From Aquatica leii (Eukaryota > Arthropoda > Insecta > Coleoptera > Lampyridae): DNA of 64,000 nt. Within the stretch, counting starts at the first letter, position 1; each line of letters starts with the position of its first letter. The stretch is taken from NCBI GenBank assembly GCA_035610365.1, contig CM069432.1, forward strand, positions 7,688,001-7,752,000, read 5' to 3'. The position numbers were made by a program, and so were the translations under genes. The notes under the pieces were generated by a model, which worked only from the letters and a program-made list of their open reading frames with translations, was not told where the DNA came from and made no database searches. Below are positions 36,901-48,900 of the stretch, piece by piece.

Positions 36901-39900
36901 ATGCACTTGGTGTCACAACCACAATAAGAAGAGAACTGAAACTAGCTACCATTGTGCTGCTTGTACTAATAAACCAAATTTGTATTTGAAAAAATGTTTT
37001 GCATCATACCACGAAAATCTATAGACTAAATGAATTATGTGTTATTACTCCTTAGTATGTATTTTGGTTCTTATAGCTTATAGTTATCACAATGTATTAT
37101 TTTTTCATGTAAATCTGTAGTTTCATTTCAAAATTAAGTATGACGGCCATAGTCGACATCAGCATTAGCCACGGGTATTCAATGGGTAGTGCGCATGACG
37201 GCTTTGGCCGTCATGTTCATTTTGACTCAACTTTTCGGATTACTAATTTCATTAAGGTTACAACAATCAACTTCGAGAGCACATTGAAATGCAGGTAAAA
37301 AAATATCGTCAGCATCAGGGTACCTAGTCTGATACTCTAGTAGCAGTCAAAGTGTTAAATAAATAAGTGATTAACGTGTGTGCTAAGATAAATAGATAAA
37401 GTGCCCGTGATAGTGAAAAATAAATATAGCGGCGTATAAGCGTACGTGCTTTTAATGCAAACAAATACCGATTTAGAAGTTCTCCGCGGGCAGTGATAGT
37501 AATATATAAATTAGTGTAAGTGTTTTTCTTAAACATCGTTAGATTTAATTAGTTACGTGTAGTTCTAATCGTGTAATGTAATTATTTGTTTATAAATAAA
37601 TTGGTTTAAAAATTCATTACAATATGTGTCTCAAATTATGCATGTAGGTTATAATTTAGACAAATTGTTTATGATTCAATAATAACTTTTAAACGAATTC
37701 GAGTTTTTAAGAAACTAATATTAAATCATCACAAATTAAAGTAGATTTATATACACAGAAATTTATGAAACTAGAATGCAACTAACTCAATCTTACGACT
37801 GACTCGATCTTACACGAATATCCAACTTCAAATTTTACGATCACCCCCGAGTATCAATGAAACTAGTGACTCCAAACTTTACAAACATCTAAATCCGAAT
37901 GCATGCTCGAAACGTGCTCGCCGCAAATCGAAATTTCACGATTTTGACCGATTTAAATTTCACGATCTCTCACCGATCTTATCCGAAATTTAAATTCAAA
38001 CTATAACTTGGAAAAACTCAATGATCTCTCACCGATCTTAGCCGAGGGCGCCACGGATCTTACTCGAAATTCAATCCAAACAGGACAGGAAATCCGATCT
38101 TACCCGATCTTATCCGAAATACCAATTTGAAAAAAAAACGCTGGAAATTTGAGCCAAAACCTCGAGAACTAACTATACTATTACTATACTACTGTCGTGT
38201 TTTCTAGTGGGTGGAATGATGTATTTAGTTTCCCAGAGTAATAGTGTTCTCCGTAGCAGTTCGGTTTGTTAAGTATTTTTGCACTCAGGTTGAAAACTTG
38301 TTTCCCTATGCTTGACTTTCATGGTTTCTCACACGTATTCGATGGGATTAGTATCAGGCGACTGAGAAGGTCAATTCAGTGTCGCAATGCCAATGTTTTG
38401 GGTAGTTATTATCTGGGCCAAGCATCTTAATTGAGTACAAAATATAGAACTTACACCAAGCTTAAGTATTAAGCTACATCTATAATATTCTTTAAACTAG
38501 CGATGATTGTAAGCTTACATTCATCGACGTGTGTACTTAACAATTGTTCAAGTACGAATAAAACTAAAGGCGTTATAATCCACACGACTGAAAGTAAACT
38601 ATCGTTTGTGGGATATGATTCAAATAATTGTGAAGTGGTGCATCTTTCCACCTTTCGTGAAATAGGAATGTATCTTTATTATGTTTGCTACAAAACGTTA
38701 AATTTTAACGAAAAGAATGATGATGGAATATCGATTTACGTCGAATTAATCAACCATTTGTGTCAGCGTACATGGTAAAATTTAATGAACTTATGATGTT
38801 TTGAATAACTAATAAGTAACGACACGTAACAGAATGTTAAACAAATCTAACATGTACGTCGATTTAATTCTAGGCAGTTTTTTTCTTCGTTGTGATAAAT
38901 TTTATTAGGTATATAAGTTTAACTTTATTTGTTGCTTACGCTTACAAATTATTTCGTGCTTCTCCTATTTACAATTACCTTACATTCTATTTACAATTTA
39001 ATTGTTTTTCGATGTCCCTATCTCTCCTTATTATTTCTTCCCTTACCCCTACTCACTCTTTTCTTAATCTCTCCATTTCTTCTCTCGCGTACCCGTTTCT
39101 TTTGTAATACTCTTCTCTGCCCTCCTGCCCGTACTTAACTTTTCCTCCCTTTATCTCTTTCCAACATTCTTGCAGTATTTTGCATTTTGTTTTTTTGCCT
39201 CAGTTCTTCCTCGTATTTTATTGCTCTTTTCCTGTCCCAATCCTTATTTTTCCTATCCGAACCTCCTCTCTCACAATAAACCCCGGTGTATCCCTGTCCA
39301 ACCCTAACAACCATCCCCAGTACTTTTCCTGTAGCCCCTCTACCTCCCTCCACTCCTTCCAGCCCCATATTTCCGCTCCATACATTACCACCCCGTTATT
39401 AACTTTTCAAACAACAATTTTCTTTTTCTATATCCATCTCGAATACTCTTTCCCCCACACTTGCCCTATTAACCTGTTTCCTTTCCTCACTCTTTCCTTT
39501 ATGTGTTCTCCCTCTTTATTATCCTGTTTCATCGTGTAGCCCAGGTATGTAGATTCCTTCACTTGTTGCACTTTCTCATCACTCCATTTCCACTCCTCTC
39601 TTTTTATTTTCCCCACTCCTTTTCTAAATACCATTAAATTTGTTTTCTCCGTGTTTACTTCCATTTCTTTTTTTTTTTATGTATTTTTCCAGCGTTTTCA
39701 TCATCTCTTTCATTTCCTTTTCCTCCTTAGCCACCAGCACTATGTCATCCGCATCCGCCAACGACCATACCTTCGCTTTCCCTACTACTATCCCTCCTGT
39801 CTGTTGTCCTCTCATTGTCTCTTCCAGATCTCCCGTATATACTGAGAACAGGCTTAGGCTCAGTGGGCATCTCTGTCTCAACCCTCTCTTTGTGATGAAT

Positions 39901-42900
39901 TTCTCGCTCTCTTCCCCATTCACTTTAACCCTGCTCCTCGTTTCTTCGTAGATTTCCTCTATTCTTTGTGTTAATCTTTCATTGATTTTTTTCTCTTCAT
40001 GTAATCCCACAGTTTTTCCCTATTCACTTTGTCAAAAGCAGCTTTTAGATCTACGAATAGTGCCACCATTTTCCCTCTTTTTTTTCTCGTTCTTTATTTG
40101 CCAAGTGTTTTAGTATATATATATGTTGTCTATTGCTCTTCTTCCTTTTCTAAATCCCGCTTGTCCGTCTGATACCAAACTTCTTTCCTCTGTTTCCTTC
40201 TGTAGTCTTCCTTGTAGTACTGTCGCATATAATTTGTATGTCGTGCCTAATAATGTTTCCCCTCTGTAATTCTTGATTTTATTTTTTTCTCTTTTTTATG
40301 GATTAGGCATATTGTTCCCTCTCTTCATCTCTCCGGGAATCCTTTCCCTTTTCCATATTTTGTTTAGTATTTCCGTCATCCTTTTTGCTACATTTTCTTT
40401 TCCGTATACCCACTCTTCGCCTTATATCCCATCTTCTCCTGCCGCCTTTCATTTTTTTATCTTCTTTATTGCCTCTATTACTTCGTCTTCATTTATTCTA
40501 TCCCTATCTTCTTCTTCCCGTCTTACTACTGCTTCTTTTCTTTTTTCTGATTTGGTTCTTCCCCTCCCAGCAGGTTCCTAAAATATATCTCCCATTCTTA
40601 AATTTGTATTTCTTCTGTCGTCGTATTTTTCTTCCTTTCTTTCTTTAGGTATTTCCATACATCTTCTTCCGTTTTTATTCCTTTGATCTGCTCCTCTTGT
40701 TTCTTTTTGTTTTCTTCCTTCTTTCTCTCGCATGCTTCTTTGTATTCTTCTTTTTCTTTCCTCTTTTTTATCCACTGTCTTAAAGCTCTCCTTGCATTTT
40801 TCTTTGCTTTCTTGCATTCTTTATCCCACCATTTCTTCCATCCTGTTTTCTCTCCTTTCCACTTTCTAAATCTGACTCTCTGTTGCTTTCTCCATCAACT
40901 GTCTTATTTCCTCCACATTCTCTATTAATCCCTTTCCTACCCATACGGTTGTCCCTATTCTCTCTTTATATCTTTTTATACCCTCTTCTGTCCACCTTTT
41001 TTTCTTTATGTACTCCTCATCTTCTTCTCTCTCTTCGCTTTCTCTTCCTTTCATTGTCCATTCCAGTGGTTGGTGGTCTGACTCTACCCTTTCTCCCACT
41101 TTAAATGTCTTCACCTTTTCTCCAGCCTCTTCATTTGTCATTACAAAATCTATTATTGATTCTCCCCTTCCTCCTATGTACGTATATTCCCCCATTCCTT
41201 CTTCTTCTCTGTTCCCATTCATTATTTATCACCCTTTTTCGTTGCACATATTCAGCAGTTCTTCTCCCTCTTTATTTAACACTTTGTCTTTTTTTTGTCT
41301 CTTTCCCGTCCCTTTTCTTTTTTTTATTCCTCCTTTTTCCTTATTCTTGCGTTGAAGTTCCTTCCTACTATTACCAATCCCTCCTCCCTCTCTTCTATAA
41401 TTTCTTCGATGTTTTTTCTTGTCTCTTTCATTCTACTGCTATAAACTGTCACTACTTTAATTTTTGTTTTTCCATACTGTATGTTGCACTTTCTCTTTCT
41501 TTCCCTGACTCGTCCAATTTTTTTTATTCCCGTTATTATCCCCCCCTTTGCTCTCCCTTTTTTTTCTCTCTTTTCCCACCATTCCCATTCTTTTTCTTCC
41601 ATCCATGTTTCCTGTAATCTCACTACATCCTGTTCCTTGATGTACTTCTAAAAATCCTGTTCCTTGTTTTTTATTCCCGCTACGTTCCAAAATAATACTC
41701 TTAGCTCACTCATCTCCCCCTGTGCTTCTTCCTTACTTTCTTTTTTTCTTCCTTTTTCTTTTTCATCACTTATTATTCCTTTTCTTTGCCCTTTCGTCAA
41801 CTTTCTTTCCTTTATCGCCCCCCCTTCGCCCTTTAGTTTTTTGCCTTTTGGTTACCCATTTTCTCTCCCCTTTCTCTACTCAGGCCCCTATCCCTGTCGT
41901 TCCATATGTATCTGTCTCCGTCTATCTCTATTTTCCTGTATCCTACCTATACTCTTTTCCCTTCCGCTCTTTTTTCCACCGCTATGTTCATTATTTCTTT
42001 TTGTACTCTTATTTCTTCCCATGTCAAATCGTGACTTATATATATTCTTGTATTCCTCAATTTCTTCTTCTCCACCATCACCTTCTGCTTGTCCTCCCAT
42101 CCTCCCATTTTCGCCACAACCATCTCATTTTTCTTCTCTTTGTTTATTACTGTCACTTTTTTCACTTCCACTTTTACATTTAATTTTTCTTCCAGCATGA
42201 TTGCTAAATTTTTGTGGTTCTTCACTTGTCCACCCCTTTATCACAATATTATTCTTCCTTTTCCATCTTGCCTCATCTTTCGCTTTTTTCTCCAGTTTTT
42301 TTATTCTTTCCACCAGTTCCTCTTTTTCTTTCTTCCACTTCTTTTCCTTTTCTCCTATTTCTTTTTCCCTGCCTTATTTCTTTGATTTCCTGCCTTATTC
42401 TTTGCATATTTTCTTCCATCTGTTTCATCATTTCTCTCATTAGTTCCTTCAACTCCTCCGATTCTTGCCTTCCTCCTTCTGTTCTTGAAGTTTTTTCTTC
42501 GATTTCCTCCGTTATCTTTTTAATGTCCGGGGATCTTGTTTTTTTTCCAATATTTGTTGTCTTTTCTTTTCCTCTTCATCTCTCTCTCTTTTATTCATTT
42601 CTTTTCCCTTTTTTTTATTTTATTTAAAAAAAAATTTTTTTGGCATTCCATAAACGTTTCTGTTGGTAATTAGCAGGAGATAGTGTTTGCTTCTATCTCT
42701 TCTTGAGTGCACTTTACATATTTTAATGTCGTGTATGACAACAGATTATGTAACACACTTTCATGTTACAAGGTGTGACTGTTTATACAGTAATGAAACG
42801 AAAGCACTGGTATAGTGTCTTAACGAGTATATGTCGTTACTTACAGGGTATTAAGGAATAAACAAGTATTATTGGTAATTTTAGGTGGCAGCGACGATGG

Positions 42901-45900
42901 CATAAATTGCGCAGTAATGTTAGAGATACTCCAGAAACTATCACAAACATCACAACCTCTTCATCACAACGTAATATTTCTATTCAACGGTGCTGAAGAG
43001 ACACCGTTACAAGCTTCTCACGGATTTATCACGCAACATAAATGGGCCAAAGAAGTTAAAGTTGTTGTAAACTTAGAAGCAGCGGGAGTTGGCGGCAAAG
43101 AAATTTTATTTCAATCGGGTCCTAAAAGCCCTTGGTTGCTTAAGTACTACAAAAAAGTACCAAGACCTAATGGACAAGCTGCCGGCGAAGAATTATTCCA
43201 AAGTGGTTTAATACCCTCGGATACTGATTTTAGAATATTTAGAGATTTTGGAAATACTGTTGGTAATTGTTGTGTAGTTACTTCTTGAAAAACTTTTAGA
43301 ATTGATGTAATGCAGGACTGGATTTTGCTTTTAATCGTAACGGATATAGGTACCATACAAAATATGATGAATTCGATGCGATACCCAGTGGTTCATACCA
43401 GCATGTTGGTGACAATACTTTGGCTTTGGTTAGAGGTCTGGCGAATGCATCGGAATTAACAAATCTTGACGAAGAAACTCCAGAACCGGTTGTTTATTTT
43501 GATTTTATGACGTTATTTATGATTTCTTATTCTGGTTCGATGATTATTGTTATTAACGTTATTGTACTAATTGTATCTATCGGTGTGGCTGTTAAGGCGC
43601 TATACGGATTTGGTAACGGTAAGTTATAAACGATTTTTGTGCCGTAATTTTTTTGTTTATTTTCTTTTAGTATTGAGTTATACTGTATGGTGTGTTTTCG
43701 TAATGTTGTTGGCTGTTGTTATAACCGGGTTGTATGTACTGCTTCAAGCCGTAGTGATCGATGCATTGAACTATAGTATGAGTTGGTACAACAATACTTG
43801 GATCATTCTGGGATTATACGTTCTACCTATCGTTATTATATCTTTCGCAGTTATTGGTTTTTTCAATTCTACGAATGCAAAGGTGAAAGGAAACTGTTGT
43901 TGGACTTAAGTTAATTAATATTTTTAGAATAACTGGAGTGTTAGTATTCAGGCCCAAGTTCAACTACACGTTATTAGAGTGATATGGTCAATAGTTATAT
44001 TGATTGGTACCGCTTTCGGAATTCGAGCGGTTTATGCAATTATGGTGCCAGTGCTATTTCACACTGTCTCATTTCTTATTATAGAAATTTTTCGCTTGCA
44101 ACATTCAGGTAGTTAACTATGAGGAGGTTATGGGAATTTATATTAATTCTGAACGTTTCAGTAAAGAAATGGTTGATAATCTATGTAACGGGAACTATAA
44201 TTCCTACTATGTTTTTGATGAGAGCTGCTTTGGAAGTGATTTCTGTGATTGCACCTATATGTGGCCGAATTTCTTCAACCAAGAATCCCGAATTATTTAT
44301 TGGGTTTCTGACTTTATTTCTTACTGTTTTAATTTCATCAGCTTATGTAAGTATGTTTTGAAATTGACAACAAAGATCTTTGATAATTATGCGTCATTTT
44401 CCATGAGATATTAATAAACCTCTACATTAAAATTAATTCACACGTATTGAAATATAATCTTTATAATCGAATGGCATTCAGCAAAAGGGAGGAGTTCCAT
44501 GTCGTTATTTTGTATTTTTATTTATTCTAAATTAAAATTAACGACTGCACTGGTTATCCGCTGCTACTGGTTGTCAATTCACTTTAGGGCCGTGGATAAA
44601 AGCGATACTAACGCCCATTTTATTCGCTTTTTACGTTTTTGAAGCCGCTGCGAACGTTCGTGTATCTACTATGCAGTCGCTAAATAAGTCGACAATGATA
44701 ATAATGAATTGCAAAAAAAAGTAAAATATGAGCACAAAAACTTACCCAACTGACAATTCTTCGTCAACAGTAGTAATTTCTACTACTTCCTTTTATTTGA
44801 TTTAAAAATGAAAATATGCGTGGTATATAAGCTACGATTGTTAATGTTATTGTGCGAGTAAAATGTCCGTTAAATGCTGTATCGCGTTTATCCCCACTCG
44901 TAAAGTAAATTGACAATCGGTAGCGGAGTATAAGCAGTGGAGCCGTTAGTTTTAATTTAAAATAAATGTTTTTAAAAAATTACTAAATAACTAAATAACG
45001 ACATGTAACAACAGATCCAATTGTTCCTTATTTGTAAGAAATAAAAAAAAATTGTTGCTAAAATACATACTTATATAAAGATATAACCAATGAATATGTT
45101 TTATTTCAGTCTCCGCTTATTACACTAGTATACAAACCCCAAATTCTAATGGTGGCACTATCGACCATTTACTTTATCTTTCTTATAATCGTTTTTACGC
45201 CACTAGGATTTCCTTATAGCGCTAATGAGAAATTTCCTGCACCACAACGTTTTTGGATTTATGTAAGTAATACATTTTTAGTTTTTCTAATATCTACTAT
45301 CTTACAAACATGAAATCAATCTGCTGTTTTATTATTTATTAACATTCTTATTGAAATAAAACTTCTTTAGGCGCGACTTGGTAGTAACTTCTGACGGAAG
45401 TAATGCTAACGTAGTTTCCGCTATCTAAAAACAGTAACGAAGCATTTTTTTTAAATTTACATTTTTGACGTTTGTATTCAATTCTTTAACAACCGGAGTT
45501 CACCCTTTCCACTACACATCGCACACTACACATCGCACGGCTATCGATCATATGACAGGGATGCATTTCATTCAAAACAAAATAAACAATTTTCAACATG
45601 CTCCTGGACGTTGAAAATTACTTTCAAATAAAATAAACACAAGTTATACAAAATAAGCAGATTCAACAAGCCTTTTTTTAAAATTGAAACTATCAAATAC
45701 AAACAGTAAATCAAACAATAGTTCACTGCACTGGTAGAGGACACAGTCCATCCTTTGAATTCCATTTTGTATGGCGTTGCATCTCAATTAAATATTACTT
45801 CGTTCATTTTTGCCAAAATTGCTTTTGACTTTGTTTTGTATGGCAACCCAACTAACGGTTGTCCAACAAGGACAAAAATAATACAAGTCTTGTTGATCGG

Positions 45901-48900
45901 ATGAAAGCGGTGTTAACGGGCGTGAGTTCAAAATTGCTTCAATTTTTCAAACTAGCAAGGTATGTTAATAAACAGTCATTAATAATCCTTTTTAATAGTA
46001 ATTTGCACGATTTTACTCCTGCCTCCACAAGCCACCCAAATGTGGAGTAAACAGATATGCCATCATTTGATGCAATTTTAGTTATAGTTTCGTTAGTCAT
46101 TAAAAAAGTTTTTCTGTTCTGCCACATTAAAATTTCGGCCATTGTCGGAAAATATTTTATTTGGTATTTCTCTACTTGCAACAAAGCGCCGCATACATAT
46201 AATAAATGTTTTTGCAGTCAGATCACTAACAATCTCTAAATATAAAGTTTTGGTCGGGAAACTACGTGGATTTACTCGTAAGGCAAGCGATGGGCTCAAT
46301 ATTCCGAGGAGAGGGTCGCAGATTATTCTTGGTGTGCTAATTATAAATCATCAAAAAAAAAGGCGCCAAAACGAGGAAATATTATTAACTATAGATCTCG
46401 TTTAAATCTGTCGAACACTAAAAGAGCAAACACAGTTTATAACAAGAATATATTTATTTCAAACACGAGAATAAGAGTTAAAAAACGAGGTAGAACAATA
46501 GTAATTAAATAGCGATTCGAGATTCGTCGACAAATGTCACAATTTATAATATTGATGCAGGTCTTTTAGGCGAGGCAACTTTTCGTATAGCTAATTGTAT
46601 TCAATGCTAACATGCGCTACATATAATTTATTCTAATAATAAATAATAATAAATTGACAATCGACAATTATAATGAATAGCAAAGAAAAACTATGAGTGC
46701 TAAACTTACCCCACCAAAAGTTCTTTGTCAAAAGTAGCAACGATTGCTAATTCTTATATGTTTAAGGACAAAATTATGCGTACTATAAGCTTACGTACGA
46801 CGAATCTGTACCTAACTTTAGCTTTGATTACATTCAAAATTATCGAAGAAACTTGCGAAATTGCGTTACATAAGGTTAAAGATGATTTAAAGATTACGAC
46901 TGAAAGTAAAATGAATTAGAATGATCTACACTTTGATTATTTAATCAATGATTTCTTACAGATTTATATCCTCGAGATAGCCGTGTAACGTGACGACGCC
47001 ATTTTAGAATTTCATTTTATACTTGAGTACGTCACGCAATTAACAAATTGATTAAATCGAGTAGTACTTTAAACAATTCTTCCTCAGCACATTCGCTAAA
47101 AGTGTAATAGAAATAATCAACGAGAAAAATTAAGTAAAAAGAAGAATTACTTACAAAGTCCTCAAGTACGTAAAAGTATGAAAATTGACCATGGAAGTAG
47201 CAACAACTTTTTTGACTCAAACCAATGAGTTTACTTTCGTTTTCATAAAAACCAAGGACGATTTCACTTTGGGAATTTTGGTAATACACAAATTATTATG
47301 CAACTTTCAAACAATTGTGTCATCACTGTACACTAAGCCATAGATAATAGAGATAGTATAATCACCAACAAATCCTTTTAATTGTAGTTTTCTGTTTGGA
47401 ATATGGAAGAAAATTCTAGATAAATGGAAGAAAATACTAGAAAAATGGAAGAAAAAATTGCCGAAGATTCTCAGAAAGTGGAATAAAATAAAAATACAAA
47501 GAAGAAGAGAAGCTGTAGAAGACACAATAGAAGAAGTAGAAGATATATTAGAACAGAAGTTAGAAGAAAATTCAAGAACCATAGAAGACAAACTAGAGCA
47601 AAAATTAGGAGCAAGAAGAAGAAAGAAGGAACCAAATGAATTGTCACGGTGAAGTGTCACGTGTGAAGATTTAATGGACCATCGAAAAGAAACCACGCAT
47701 AAGTTTTTTTACCTCCAAATTTTGATCGTAAAGTTCAATGGTCAACCTACCACAAACATTTTGAAGCCGCAGCTGTAGCTAATGCTGGAGCCTTCGAGAC
47801 AACGAAAAGCGGCAAACTCTACGGTTAGATCGACCTAAGACATTGGATGACGCTTTAGTGCATGTCCTGGAGTTTGAAGCAGCAAAACAAGCATAGCACC
47901 GAGACAGTCATAAACAATGGAAAAAGTGTTCAATTACTGGTTGACACGAGAGCGACGAAGACCATCATTCGTCCGGACATGTTACGGGAAAATGACATCA
48001 CTAGTAACAGTACGACTTCGAACGGCGACGGACAAAGAAATAGTATACTCACAGATCAGTGCCAGTGGCCATTAGTTTAGGAAATGGAGCACTCGAGCAA
48101 GTACTGGTAGCCGACATCATGGAAGATGTTATCCTGGGAATGGACGTTATAAAAAAGTATGTTTTGCGTAGACTACAGACAACTTAACGACGTGATCAAA
48201 AACGGCAGCTACTACTGGACGCGGGGGTCGTGTTTTGAAGGTGATTGAGTGAGGACGTGTTTAATAGTTTAATAGTAGTACGGAGTTTGGTGTAACTTAA
48301 GGTGATTTTCAGTAATTAATTTACGTGTGCGTGTTGAGGAATGTGAAGGTGGCTCAGATAACGTATGCGAAGGCGAGCGGATATCGCGGACTAGATTAAA
48401 GGTCAATTGTGATAACAGGGAAATACAAACTTTTATTTATATACTTTTTCGAATATTTGTGGTGGGCGTTAATTAAATACAATTAGAAGAATCATAGTAA
48501 CAATAAATTTAAAAAATATTAATAAAGAAAAAAAAATTAAATCAATAACTAAATTTGAAAAAAATAAATAAATAATAAGTAATAACAAAAGGGGGAAAGG
48601 GATGAATAAAAGAGAGAGAGAGAGGAAGAGGAAAGAGAAAGGCAACAAATATTTGAAAGAGGAAAGAAAACAATAAGATCACCAGACGTGAAAAGATATC
48701 GGAGGAGAACGAAGAAAAAACCTCAAAAACAGAAGGAGGAAGGAAAGAAATGGAGGAGTTAAAAGAATTAATGAGAGAAATGATGAAACAGATGGAAGAA
48801 AATGTGCAAGGAATAAGACAAGAAATCAAAGAAATGAAAAAAGAAATGGGAGAAAGAGAAAAGAAGTGGGAGAAAGAAAAAGAGAAACTGGTGGAGAGAA

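Noticed and set aside
38912-42635. Long target duplication around LINE copy 2 like that of copy 1
   Set aside because: The sequences left of 38912 and right of 42635 share only a short AT-rich word, so the 101-bp duplication is not a shared property of all copies.
47032-47289. 85-aa - strand frame in intron 8
   Set aside because: No family resemblance, AT-driven composition, and no splice or start context supporting a gene.
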